A DNA stretch of 64,000 nt, from the NCBI RefSeq assembly GCF_016862215.1, contig NZ_BOMN01000013.1, positions 239,010 to 303,009 on the forward strand, in the 5' to 3' direction. The stretch comes from Winogradskya humida (lineage in GTDB: Bacteria; Actinomycetota; Actinomycetes; Mycobacteriales; Micromonosporaceae). The notes beneath the pieces were generated by a model. It was not told where the DNA came from, did no database searches, and saw only the letters and a program-made list of their open reading frames with translations. The stretch's first letter is position 1. Every line of letters begins with the position of its first letter. Made by a program: the position numbers and the translations under genes. This document shows, one piece after another, positions 32,375-41,410 of this stretch.

Positions 32375-33754
32375 GTGTTGATTCCCGGGACTGCGAAATG
32401 TCCGGACGCCGTGATCGTAATCCCCGGCATCATGGGAAGCGAATTGATCGAGGCGGCCACGAACAGGCCACTATGGGGTCTGGCCGACCCCCGATGGTAT
32501 TTACGAGCGTGGACGAGCGGGTCTTCGCTGGAAGCGTTACGGGTGTCCGACGCGGAACGTGCAGGGCATACCGGGCGCATCATTCCCTCCCGTCTGCTGC
32601 GGTTTCCAGTGGTGGCACCCCTCCTGCGCGGCTTCGAGCCCTACACCGCTCTGCTCGGCAGTATTCGGCGCACCGTCGCCGCCCCGGAAGCGGTGCTCCC
32701 TTTCCCGTACGACTGGAGACTGTCCGTCGCTCACAATGCATCCCGGCTGGCCGAAGTTGCCGATGATCATCTCCGCCGCTGGCGACAATCGCCTCGGGGC
32801 AGCACCTCGGCGAAGTTGATTCTGGTGGCCCATTCGATGGGCGGTCTCATCGCAAGCTACTTCACCGCCCTCCTGGGCGGATCCTCCGAGGTGCGAATCA
32901 TCCTCACACTTGGCACGCCGTTCCGGGGCAGCGTCAAGGCGGTCCAGATACTCAACAGCGGAGTGGGCACGCCGGCGCCCCTGCCGCACCGCAGGTTGCG
33001 GCAAATGACCGCGACAATGCCCGGTCTGCACGAGCTGCTGCCGTCCTACAGGTGCGTGGCCGACGGTGCGGGCGCTCGCCCCATCACCCCGGCCGAGGTG
33101 GCTGACATCGGAGGTGACGCAGGGCTTGCCGAGGAGTCGGCGAGACTGCATCAGAGACTGGCCGCCACAACGAACCCCACGCTGCAGTCGGTGGTCGGTC
33201 TGTGGCAGCCGACGGCCCAGACATTCACGTTGATCGGTGGGGTGGTAACCGCACAGCAATGGTCATACCCATCGGACAGCAGCGTCGCAGGCCCTGTTGA
33301 CCGAGGAGGGGACGAGACCGTCGCACGAGACGCGGCGTCGAGCACTGCCGACCCGTTCTACGTAACGCAGACACACGGAGCATTGGCGAGGACGCCGGAG
33401 GTCATCGACCATGTTCGAGGCGTACTGACTGATCATCCACCGGGTGCGTGGCTCGGCGAATCCGCCGCTGTCTCCCTGCAGCTGCCCGACGTAGCGGTCG
33501 CCGGGGAAGAATTCCGCATCACTCTTGCCGGAGTTCCCGATCCCGCGTCGATCGCCTGCCGGATCACCGATGCCGTGGACGAGCGCTCAGTAGCTCATCC
33601 TCTGCTGGCTCCCGCTGACGGGAGCCTTGAGGCCCGGATCACGCTGACCGTTCCCGGTGTGTACCGGATCGCGGCCAAGGGCCAGTCCTTCTCACCGGTG
33701 ACGCAGCTGCTGATGGCGATACCCCGTCGTGGTTCGGCTCGCGACGATGTCTGA
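32375..33754 (+). CDS. LCAT-like alpha/beta hydrolase with C-terminal Ig-like domain, partner of the caspase-NACHT protein
   Basis: A 459-aa cytosolic hydrolase of the lecithin:cholesterol acyltransferase/lipase type. The opening is AVIVIPGIMGSEL with the oxyanion region, then PLWGLADPRWYL, LPFPYDWRLSV, and the nucleophile elbow VAHSMGGL (S154). Candidate acid and base are in RGGDETVARDAAS and TQTHGALARTPEV. After about residue 355 a beta-sandwich follows (LQLPDVAVAGEEFRITLAG to VPGVYRIAAKG). GTG 32375 follows GGAATGGAG. It overlaps the next gene by 8 nt, so the products are almost certainly made together. A phospholipid or acyl-ester target is inferred from the family only. Confidence 0.85.
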   Translation: MLIPGTAKCPDAVIVIPGIMGSELIEAATNRPLWGLADPRWYLRAWTSGSSLEALRVSDAERAGHTGRIIPSRLLRFPVVAPLLRGFEPYTALLGSIRRTVAAPEAVLPFPYDWRLSVAHNASRLAEVADDHLRRWRQSPRGSTSAKLILVAHSMGGLIASYFTALLGGSSEVRIILTLGTPFRGSVKAVQILNSGVGTPAPLPHRRLRQMTATMPGLHELLPSYRCVADGAGARPITPAEVADIGGDAGLAEESARLHQRLAATTNPTLQSVVGLWQPTAQTFTLIGGVVTAQQWSYPSDSSVAGPVDRGGDETVARDAASSTADPFYVTQTHGALARTPEVIDHVRGVLTDHPPGAWLGESAAVSLQLPDVAVAGEEFRITLAGVPDPASIACRITDAVDERSVAHPLLAPADGSLEARITLTVPGVYRIAAKGQSFSPVTQLLMAIPRRGSARDDV

Positions 33755-36700
33755 TCACATCGACGCGCCACAGTTCGACATCGTCCCTATCGTGGTCGAC
33801 AACTATCTGCATCACGCCCCGCTCCATCAGGCAAAGAAAGTAGCTCACCACATCGCCGACCTGCTGGCGGTCAATCTCGACGGAGCGCTGACCGCGGGAG
33901 AGATCACGGGCGAGCGCACCGAGACAAATGTCCGCGGGCAGCTCGCGGACTGGGCGTCCCATCGCGAGGGCCGGAGCTCGCTGGTGTTCTGGCTCGGGCA
34001 CGGCACGTCTGACGGGCTCGACGCCTGGCTGGCCACCTTCGAGACCCCCGCCGTCATCGCCGGCAGTGGCGTCAACCCGCAGTCCATCGCCGACCATCTC
34101 ATGGTCCAGTGGCGGCGACGGCATCCCGGAACCGGCGTCTGGGCCATGATGGTCATCGAGGCATGCGGAGCGGCCACCTTCGTACGCAAGGTCGGGGCAG
34201 CCCTGATGGCCGCACCCAACGGGCCACAGCGGCTGGCCCTGCTCGGGGTCGGCGGCGACGACAGCGCCGGCAATCTCGGCCGGTTCGGCGAGATCCTGCA
34301 GGCCACGCTCGATTCCTACACCGACAACGACGGTGCCCGGATCCGGGTCGACGACTTCGTGTCCCAGCTTCGGGACCGCATCGAACCGGGCGAGGTCATA
34401 GACCGCGGACTCCATCAGGCGACGCCGTTGCGGCGGCATCGCCTCCTCACCACACCTGTGACCGCCCCGCTCGACATCTATGCAGATCTGCAAGGGTTCC
34501 TCGCCGGTCTGCCCGCCGACGAGCGCCGCCATTTCATCCCCAAGGCGCAGGGAGCCGAGGAGGGAGAGCTCGCCTGGTACTTCGTCGGCCGGCACGCCGA
34601 GCGTCATCAGGTGTCCGCCTGGTTGCACGAACAGCAGAACGGGATGCTCGTGGTGACAGGCCCGGCTGGCTCGGGCAAGTCCGCACTGCTGGGCAACGTG
34701 CTCATCTACACCAACCGGGCGCTGCGTGAACTCCTGATCGCCGCGCACCAGCTGGAAACGTTGCCGGAATGGGAGTTACCGCCGGAGGACCCGTTCGATC
34801 TCGTCGTCCATCTCACCGGCATGACCGCGGGTGCGCTCACGGCACGGCTCGCCGAGGCCGCCGGCCTTTCGCGTGAAGCGGACTCCTCGGCCTCCGGCAG
34901 CACGTGGCTCGTCCAAGCGCTGCGCGAGCGTGCCCGTCCGTTCGCCATTCTCGCCGACGCCCTGGACGAATCGCAGGAGCCTTACGAGATTGCCCGGCAG
35001 CTGCTCAACCCGATCGCGGCGCTACCGAACTGCCGGATCGTCATCGGGACGAGGGCATCGGCGCACGCCGACCCGGATAAGCTCGAGAACTCCGACGACC
35101 TGCTGGTCCTTCTCAGCCACGACCGGGCGCCGGACGTCGTCGTGGATCGTGACCCCGCAGCCATCGGCACCTATGTCCGGCGGCGCCTGCAGGCAGCGCG
35201 GAGAGTGCGCGTCATCGATGTGGGAGATGAGGGCATCACCACGGTTGCGGGGCTGATCCGGGACCAGCGGAGGCAGTTCCTGTTTGCCCGGCTGGCCGTT
35301 CACGAGCTGCTCGCCCGGCCGTACCTCATGCGCGCGGACCGCAGCGCCGAGCTGGCCGGCCTTCTCCGCCTCGACCACAGGAGCCTGTTCGCCGAGGCGA
35401 TCACCCGGCTCCGATCCGAGGAACCCCGTACGTTCCCTCTGCTCGCCGCGCTGGCCTTCACCCGTGGCCGCGGTGTCCCGCGGGCCGACCGCGTCTGGGC
35501 CGTCATGGCTGCTTCGCTCTCCTCACACGACAGCATCGGCGAGGAAGACATCGACCGGCTGGTCCTGCGCGCCGCCCCGTACATCATGCTCGACGCCGAG
35601 AAGGGCCAGAGCGTGTACCGGCTGGCTCACCGCACCTTTCAGGAATATTTCCTGACGTTGGCGGATCCCGATACGCACCGGAGGATCGCCTCCGCGCTGA
35701 TCGCCCATGCGCAGCGCCGCAACGGATCCGCACCGAACCCCTACGTGATCCGGCACTTGGCCGCGCACGTCGCCGAAGGCTCCCTCTGGCCGGAACTGGC
35801 CGCGGCTACCGCTCTGCTCGATCACATCGACCCCGATTCGGTGGCCACGGAGGTACTGGGGGTGGCCGACCCCGCGTCCTTACCACCGGCCATTCTCGCC
35901 ACGTCGCGTTCCAGGCACGTGCTGGCCCCTGCCGGCCCCGAGGATCGGCGACTGATCCGCTCGGTCACGTCAGGCCGCTACGGCGGGCTCCCGTTGCCTG
36001 CCAGGAACGATTTCTGGAATCTGCTCTGGACGCGGATGGAACCTGACGCCCTGCATGTCCCGATCAGCTGCGGACAAGGCCCGGTCACCTCCATGGCGTT
36101 CGCATCGGCCGGCGGGCACCGGGTCGTGGCCACCGGCGGGGCGGACGGGTCGCTACGGTTGTGGAGTCCGGACACCGGCCTGCCGTACGGCCATCGGATC
36201 CAGGCTCACGAGGGTTCGGTACGGGCCCTCGTCCAAGCCGGCAACGTGCTCATCTCGGCGGGCGACGACGAGAGTATCCGCCTGTGGGACACCCGGACAG
36301 GGCGTGCCACGGGTGGGCCGCTCACCGGCCACGTCGACGCTGTCACCGCTCTGGCGCTCCTTCCCCGCGTTCGTGGTGCCCTTCTTGTCAGCACGGGCAG
36401 CGATGGGACCGTCCGGTTCTGGGACATCGAGCGCGAGCAGCCCTTCGGTTCGCCGTTCACCGGACATCACAGTGAGATCGCTGATGTCGCCGTTCTGCGT
36501 GGTGCCGACGGCACGGTGGGGATGTGCACCCGGGGGCGCGACGGCAGGCTGCTCACTTGGGATCTGGAATCCGGTGATTATCAGGAACACGTAGGCGACG
36601 GGCATGCGGATTTCCTGGTCGGAGCAACCGTCAACGGCTCATCCGCGTTCGTTTCCTCCTGGGCGGACTGTTTGAGCATCGCCTGGCTCCGGTACGACCG

Positions 36701-37934
36701 GCGTGAAAGCCGCCAGCGGTGGCTCGGCACATCCGATCCCATCACCGCCGCCGCTTCCTTCGGGGACCACGCCGATGTGGTAGCGGTCGCAGCGGGCCAC
36801 AACGGGCAGATCCTGTTGATACACACCGCTACCGGTGCCCTTCTGGGTAAGCCTCTGGCGGGGCACACCGGACCCATCCTCGCGATGGAGTGGTCGAGAC
36901 TTCCCGATGGCCGGCGGGTACTCGCCTCCAGCGGGGCAGACGGAACCTTGAGACTGTGGATGGATCCGAGCGTCACGCGAGAGGCGGCACGGGGCGGGGC
37001 GACTCGCCTGCCGGTGGACACCTTCGCGCGAAGGACCATGGTCCTGCCCTACGGCCCCGGCACAGGCCCCGCCCTGCTGTGCCAGGCCCCGGACGGCATG
37101 AAAATTCTCGACGCGGCCACCGGGCAGCAGACTCCCTCCACTGCTCCTCTGCGCGGGCGCTTGGTGGGAGTCGCGTCGTACCGGCGCCGTGATGTAGTCG
37201 CGGTGCATGACCCGGTGGCCGGTTCCATCGACTTGATCGACCCTTTCTCCGGGGACCATCTGACGAAGGTTCCGGGGTACTTCTACCGCGACAACGGCGT
37301 GGTGATCGGTGCAACGCTGAACGGAAGTGATGTCGTCGTAGCCGGTGACGGCGGCGGAGATGTGCTGCTGTGGGACGAGGAGGACGGCCCCGCAGCGGGC
37401 GCGGCAAGCATCCGGCGACTTTCCGGGCACACCTCAGCGGTGACCACGGCGGTCACCGCACGAGGACAGGACGGGATGCCGTTGCTCGTCACTGCGGCCG
37501 CTGACAACACCATCCGTTACTGGGATCTTCGCAGTGGTGTGCTCGCCGCTCCGCCGCTGGGGACGGCGTCGCCGGTGGCCGGCCTGTCAGTGCTGCGGCT
37601 CCCGGGTGCACAGGCCGATTGCCTCATCTCGATCGCCGGTTACGGGATGCACCTGCACGACCTGGGCAGCCTGGCGACACCGCCACGGCTGGTGAAGCTC
37701 GGCGGTACCCACGCCTACACAGGGCTCACGATCGTCGAAGCACCCGACAGGTCCACCCGGGTGGTTCTGTGCACGGCGGGGCGAAGGTTGATCGTCTGGG
37801 ACCCCGCGACAGAGCGTCTCGTGAGATCAGTCCTCCTCGACGCGGAGCTCACAGGTCTCGCGGGTATCGGCACGCTCCTGGTGGTCGATACCGACTCGGG
37901 CGCGCTCGTCCTGTCGATGGGTCGCGCCCGATAG
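33747..37934 (+). CDS. Caspase-like/NACHT (STAND) NTPase/WD40-propeller protein
   Basis: A 1395-aa protein. Residues 1-210 look like a caspase-fold peptidase, with the His of LVFWLGHGTSD (H85) and the Cys of VIEACGAATF (C140) placed as in C14 enzymes. A STAND ATPase follows: Walker A VVTGPAGSGKSALLGN (about 303-318), Walker B FAILADALDES (about 400), and a winged-helix/arm region with YRLAHRTFQEYFL. About 13-14 WD40 repeats fill the C-terminal 640 residues (LRLWSPDTG, IRLWDTRTG, VRFWDIERE, IRYWDLRSG), enough for two seven-blade propellers. The arrangement is that of a sensor-switch-protease such as those in programmed-death or defence systems. ATG 33747 lies within the stop region of the LCAT-like gene. 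Confidence 0.88.
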   Translation: MSDHIDAPQFDIVPIVVDNYLHHAPLHQAKKVAHHIADLLAVNLDGALTAGEITGERTETNVRGQLADWASHREGRSSLVFWLGHGTSDGLDAWLATFETPAVIAGSGVNPQSIADHLMVQWRRRHPGTGVWAMMVIEACGAATFVRKVGAALMAAPNGPQRLALLGVGGDDSAGNLGRFGEILQATLDSYTDNDGARIRVDDFVSQLRDRIEPGEVIDRGLHQATPLRRHRLLTTPVTAPLDIYADLQGFLAGLPADERRHFIPKAQGAEEGELAWYFVGRHAERHQVSAWLHEQQNGMLVVTGPAGSGKSALLGNVLIYTNRALRELLIAAHQLETLPEWELPPEDPFDLVVHLTGMTAGALTARLAEAAGLSREADSSASGSTWLVQALRERARPFAILADALDESQEPYEIARQLLNPIAALPNCRIVIGTRASAHADPDKLENSDDLLVLLSHDRAPDVVVDRDPAAIGTYVRRRLQAARRVRVIDVGDEGITTVAGLIRDQRRQFLFARLAVHELLARPYLMRADRSAELAGLLRLDHRSLFAEAITRLRSEEPRTFPLLAALAFTRGRGVPRADRVWAVMAASLSSHDSIGEEDIDRLVLRAAPYIMLDAEKGQSVYRLAHRTFQEYFLTLADPDTHRRIASALIAHAQRRNGSAPNPYVIRHLAAHVAEGSLWPELAAATALLDHIDPDSVATEVLGVADPASLPPAILATSRSRHVLAPAGPEDRRLIRSVTSGRYGGLPLPARNDFWNLLWTRMEPDALHVPISCGQGPVTSMAFASAGGHRVVATGGADGSLRLWSPDTGLPYGHRIQAHEGSVRALVQAGNVLISAGDDESIRLWDTRTGRATGGPLTGHVDAVTALALLPRVRGALLVSTGSDGTVRFWDIEREQPFGSPFTGHHSEIADVAVLRGADGTVGMCTRGRDGRLLTWDLESGDYQEHVGDGHADFLVGATVNGSSAFVSSWADCLSIAWLRYDRRESRQRWLGTSDPITAAASFGDHADVVAVAAGHNGQILLIHTATGALLGKPLAGHTGPILAMEWSRLPDGRRVLASSGADGTLRLWMDPSVTREAARGGATRLPVDTFARRTMVLPYGPGTGPALLCQAPDGMKILDAATGQQTPSTAPLRGRLVGVASYRRRDVVAVHDPVAGSIDLIDPFSGDHLTKVPGYFYRDNGVVIGATLNGSDVVVAGDGGGDVLLWDEEDGPAAGAASIRRLSGHTSAVTTAVTARGQDGMPLLVTAAADNTIRYWDLRSGVLAAPPLGTASPVAGLSVLRLPGAQADCLISIAGYGMHLHDLGSLATPPRLVKLGGTHAYTGLTIVEAPDRSTRVVLCTAGRRLIVWDPATERLVRSVLLDAELTGLAGIGTLLVVDTDSGALVLSMGRAR

Positions 37935-38534
37935 CGGAACCCGGTCGTCGCGCCGCGTTCTCCACCGCTCCACCGCGACAGCGAACCCGGTCACCACGAA
38001 CGCACCCGCTCCTCCCAGCAGCAGCCCGAGCAGCGGCTGCCCGGCGAACACCGACCCACCGAGATACCCGAGCAACGCCGCCTCGCACGCCCACAGCGAC
38101 ACCGCAAGCGCTGTGTACCAGCGAAACCGGGCAACCGGATACCCGACCACTCCCGCGGCGAACGCGGTGGTGGAGCGCCCACCGGGGACGTATCGGGCGA
38201 AGACGATGACCAACCCGCCGCGGCTGTGGAGCAGGCGCCGGGCCCACTCGTGCAGCTGCTGGGAACGCCGGCGACGCCCCAGCCGGGTGGTCACGGCGGC
38301 GGTGCTACGGCGGCCGATCGCGTAGGCGCACCAGTCCCCCGCGTACGCACCGGCGGCCGCGGCGGCGATCAGCGCCGCCAGGTGGGGCCGGCCGGTTGCC
38401 GCTGCCATGACACCGGTCGCGACGACGGTCGACTCGCTGGGCATGAAGGGCAGGACGGCGTCCAGCCCCGACACGACGAGGACGAGGACGAGCACCCACG
38501 GGCTGCCCGCGACAGCCTCCAGAGACTCCGGCAT
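37827..38534 (-). CDS. DedA family membrane protein
   Basis: A 235-aa polytopic protein with DedA landmarks: LPFMPSESTVVATGVMAAATG, YAGDWCAYAIGRRS, and GGLVIVFARYVPGGRSTTAFAAGVVGYPVARFRWYT. It is distinct from the DedA protein at 7.3 kb. The last 35-40 residues are charged and run antisense into the end of the WD40 gene for 108 nt, probably a run-on. No BlaI-type palindrome precedes it. Its link to the caspase-NACHT pair is only positional. Confidence 0.85.
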   Translation of the reverse strand: MPESLEAVAGSPWVLVLVLVVSGLDAVLPFMPSESTVVATGVMAAATGRPHLAALIAAAAAGAYAGDWCAYAIGRRSTAAVTTRLGRRRRSQQLHEWARRLLHSRGGLVIVFARYVPGGRSTTAFAAGVVGYPVARFRWYTALAVSLWACEAALLGYLGGSVFAGQPLLGLLLGGAGAFVVTGFAVAVERWRTRRDDRVPLSGATHRQDERARVGIDHQERADTRETCELRVEED

Positions 38535-38591
38535 ACGGACCAATCTCGACGGCCGAGGTGTACGCAACGACACCGGCACGCAGCGCGATCA

Positions 38592-39107
38592 CTAAACCCC
38601 GAGGTCGGGGAAGCTGCCGAACGGGCCGATGCGCCCGACCGCCGGGGTCAGCGTCAGCTCCCCCGCGGGGACCGTGGCCAGGTCCGGCAGGTGGAGCGCG
38701 CCCGAGACCATGCCGAGGGTGATGTGCGGCCGGAAGTCCGGGCCGACGTTGCCGAGCGGTGGGCCGGCCGGCAGGTCCAGGGCGCTGCTGTGCAGGGCGT
38801 CCAGGTCGGGCCGGCGGACGATCTCCAGCCCAAAATAGCTGCCACCGGTGGGCACGTAGTAGTCGCCCGCCGGGACATCGGCGAACAACAACCCGATGAT
38901 CTTCACCGTGAGCGGGCCGGGGTGGGCGCGGACCCAGGCGTCGAGCGGGGCGCGGTCCTCGGTGTCGATGTGCAGGATCGAGACGTGCGGCGGGGCCTTC
39001 GGGCCGGCCAGGTTGAGCGGGCCCGCGGCGGCGCCGATCGTCCGGGCGAGGGCGGCGAGGGTCGCGCTGGTCGCGGGGTCGGGGAGCAGGACGATTCCGT
39101 ACGGCAT
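38592..39107 (-). CDS. 2H phosphoesterase (2'-5' RNA ligase family)
   Basis: A 171-aa protein with the two H-x-S/T motifs that define the 2H superfamily: PPHVSILHI near residue 40 and RPHITLGMV near 130. Members hydrolyse 2',3'-cyclic phosphates or 2'-5' linkages or act as RNA ligases. The first residues, MPYGIVLLPD, form the usual starting strand. It begins 9 nt from the end of the convergently unrelated LysR gene on the same strand. A role in RNA repair or cyclic nucleotide turnover is possible. Confidence 0.85.
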   Translation of the reverse strand: MPYGIVLLPDPATSATLAALARTIGAAAGPLNLAGPKAPPHVSILHIDTEDRAPLDAWVRAHPGPLTVKIIGLLFADVPAGDYYVPTGGSYFGLEIVRRPDLDALHSSALDLPAGPPLGNVGPDFRPHITLGMVSGALHLPDLATVPAGELTLTPAVGRIGPFGSFPDLGV

Positions 39108-39116
39108 GACGGCTCC

Positions 39117-40010
39117 TCAGCGGGCGAGTTGCTGGGCTGTTTCGGACAGATGGTCCAGCACTGCGGCTACGGGCGGGGATGGTGTTCTCGTCGTGGCGGC
39201 GTACACCCGGCGTACTGATGCATCATCGCGGTGGATCCGCAGCAGTGAGATGTCGCCGGGACGGGCGCGCAGCGCCAGAGCGGGGACCAGAGCGACCCCC
39301 AGACCGGCGGCGACGCACCCTAGTTTGCCCGTCCATTCCGCGGCGACGATGCCGGTCCGGGGCCGGAAGCCGGCGGGCAGGGTCGCGCGCAGCAGTTCGT
39401 CCTCCGCGGTGGCCGAGCCGGCGATGAAGGCCTCGTCGCTCAGCTCCGCGAGCCGCACGGTCCTACGCCCGGCAAGCCGATGCCCGGCCGGGACCGCGAC
39501 CAGAAGCTCCTCATCGAGCAGGTGGCGCAGGGTCAGGCGCGTGGAGGCCGGCGCCGGCCCGCTGATCACCACAACATCGGCGTCACCCGACTGCAACCGC
39601 TCCAGCAACGCGGGCGTCCGGCCTTCGATCAACTGCACCTCAACCTTCGGGTACGCCCGGAGCAGAGCCGCCAGAGCCCGGGGCACGAGCGCCGCCACCG
39701 CCGTGGGAAACGCCCCGACCCGCACCCGCCCACCACCCAGCCCCCGCAACGCGGCAAGATCGGCCCGCGCGGTCGCCAGCCGGTCCAGCACGGCGTTCGC
39801 ATGCGGCAGCAGACTGTTTCCCGCATCGGTCAGCACCACCCCACGCGCCACCCGCTCGAACAACCGCTCCCCGACCTCGCCCTCCAGCACTGCGATCTGC
39901 CGCGACACCGCCGACTGCGTGAACCCGAGCGCCCGCGCAGCCGCGGTGATCGACCCCGTCCGAGCCACGGTCCGAAACACATCCAACGAGTCAGTCTGCA
40001 CCGTACGCAT
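39117..40010 (-). CDS. LysR family transcriptional regulator
   Basis: A 297-aa regulator. The N-terminal HTH is clear: SLDVFRTVARTGSITAAARALGFTQSAVSRQIAVLEGEVGERLFERVARGVVLTDAG. A periplasmic-binding-like effector domain follows (RVRVGAFPTAVAALVPRALAAL, DADVVVISGPAP, GVALVPALAL). It is divergent from the oxidoreductase-RidA pair at 40082, separated by 71 nt, the usual layout for a LysR target. ATG 40010 is preferred over an in-frame start 18 nt upstream. Confidence 0.92.
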   Translation of the reverse strand: MRTVQTDSLDVFRTVARTGSITAAARALGFTQSAVSRQIAVLEGEVGERLFERVARGVVLTDAGNSLLPHANAVLDRLATARADLAALRGLGGGRVRVGAFPTAVAALVPRALAALLRAYPKVEVQLIEGRTPALLERLQSGDADVVVISGPAPASTRLTLRHLLDEELLVAVPAGHRLAGRRTVRLAELSDEAFIAGSATAEDELLRATLPAGFRPRTGIVAAEWTGKLGCVAAGLGVALVPALALRARPGDISLLRIHRDDASVRRVYAATTRTPSPPVAAVLDHLSETAQQLAR

Positions 40011-40081
40011 GCTAGTCACGCATGTCATCCATGCAGAACATTCGCTGGTGGCATAGCAGCCGCGCTCGCTACCGTCGCCGC

Positions 40082-40885
40082 ATGATCTCGGTAGCCGTAC
40101 TCGGCGCGGGCCGGATGGGCACCGCCATCACCCGCCGCCTCACCACCCGCGGCCACGATGTGACGGTGTGGAACAGATCGGGGGTCCACAACGCCACGTC
40201 CCCGGCCGACGCGGTCCGCGATGCCCAGGTGGTCATCGTGATGGTGACGGACGCGGCCGCGGCCGACGAGGTCCTGCGTGACGCCGCACCGGGCCTGCGA
40301 CCGGGCAGCGTCGTCCTGCAGATGTCCACGATCTCGCCGGACGAGGTGCGCGCACTGGCCGCCCGCTGCCCGGTCCCGCTGTGGGACGCCCCGGTCAAAG
40401 GCAGCGTCCCCGCCGCCGAGTCAGGCTCGCTCACCATCCTGCTCGGCGAGGACAGATCGGGCCTGGGCGGCGAGGACGGTCCCGGCCTGGGCGGCGAGGC
40501 TCAGGTGGTGCTGGCTGAGCTTGGGGAGGTTCGGCGTTGTGGCGGGGTGGGGGCAGGGTCGGCCGTGAAGCTTGTGCTCAATGCCGCACTGGTGACCGGG
40601 ATAGCGGCTCTCGCCGACGTCATGGCGCTCGCGGCAGCCGTGGGAGTCGACCGGGAAACAGCCTGGGACGTCCTCGGCTCCAGCGCCCTAGCCGCCGCGG
40701 TCCCCCGAGCCCGGGCAACCGGCGCCGACTTCCCCCTCGCCCTGGCCGCCAAGGACACCGCACTCGCCCTCACGGCACTCCCCTCCGCCCCGCTCCTGGC
40801 CGCGACGGCCAACGCCCTGCGCTCAGCCCTGAACCCCGCAGCCGACATCGCAACCCTCACCACCGAGACCGGGGAGACCGAGTGA
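40082..40885 (+). CDS. NAD(P)-binding beta-hydroxyacid-dehydrogenase-like oxidoreductase
   Basis: A 267-aa protein of the 6-phosphogluconate/3-hydroxyisobutyrate dehydrogenase superfamily. It has the Rossmann motif VAVLGAGRMGTAITRRL, VIVMVTDAAAADEV, the substrate loop PLWDAPVKGSVPAAESGSLTILLG, and a catalytic-type Lys in GAGSAVKLVLNAAL. A short duplication (GEDRSGLGGEDGPGLGGEA) extends the loop near residue 120. GTGA couples it to a RidA gene. It is probably controlled by the divergent LysR protein. Confidence 0.88.
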   Translation: MISVAVLGAGRMGTAITRRLTTRGHDVTVWNRSGVHNATSPADAVRDAQVVIVMVTDAAAADEVLRDAAPGLRPGSVVLQMSTISPDEVRALAARCPVPLWDAPVKGSVPAAESGSLTILLGEDRSGLGGEDGPGLGGEAQVVLAELGEVRRCGGVGAGSAVKLVLNAALVTGIAALADVMALAAAVGVDRETAWDVLGSSALAAAVPRARATGADFPLALAAKDTALALTALPSAPLLAATANALRSALNPAADIATLTTETGETE

Positions 40886-41295
40886 AAACCGATTTGGACA
40901 ATCCGGCTGGCGTGGCCGCGCCGTTCGGGGATCGCTTCGCGCACGTGGCGCGCGTCGACATGCCCGGCGGCGGGGCACTGCTCATGCTCTCCGGTCAAGT
41001 AGCCGTCGACGACACCGGCGCGATCATCGCACCCGGGGACGCGGGAGCCCAGGCGGAGCAGATCTTTGACCTGATCGCACAACTACTAGCTGCGCACGGC
41101 ACCGAGCTGCACGGCGTACTGCATATCCGGACGTTCATGACGGACCTTGACGACCTGCCGGCGTACGCAAAGGTTCGGAATCGGCTCTTCACCGCGACTC
41201 CCCCGCCGGCCAGTACCACCGTCGAGGTCGGGCGACTCTTCCTGACCGGGGCGGTGCTCGAGATCGAGGTGACCGCGGCGGTGCCGGCCCCCTGA
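40882..41295 (+). CDS. RidA family protein
   Basis: A 137-aa YjgF/YER057c/UK114 fold protein: LLMLSGQVAVDDTGAIIAPGDAGAQAEQIFDLIAQLLAAHG, VLHIRTFMTDLDDLPAYAKVRNRLF, PPASTTVEVGRLFLTGAVLEIEVTA. The Arg that binds carboxylates in imine-hydrolysing RidA is at the RTFMTD or later position, so activity is not certain. It is coupled to the oxidoreductase by GTGA. The pair could process an imine or enamine product. Confidence 0.9.
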   Translation: MKTDLDNPAGVAAPFGDRFAHVARVDMPGGGALLMLSGQVAVDDTGAIIAPGDAGAQAEQIFDLIAQLLAAHGTELHGVLHIRTFMTDLDDLPAYAKVRNRLFTATPPPASTTVEVGRLFLTGAVLEIEVTAAVPAP

Positions 41296-41410
41296 AACCG
41301 GCGACGGGCCCTGTTCAGCGCATGCTGAACAGTGCCCGTCGAGGTACCCGGTGAAACGCTGCGCGTGTCATGCTTCGGGCAAAACTGTGGATCCGGCGGA
41401 GGTGCCGACC

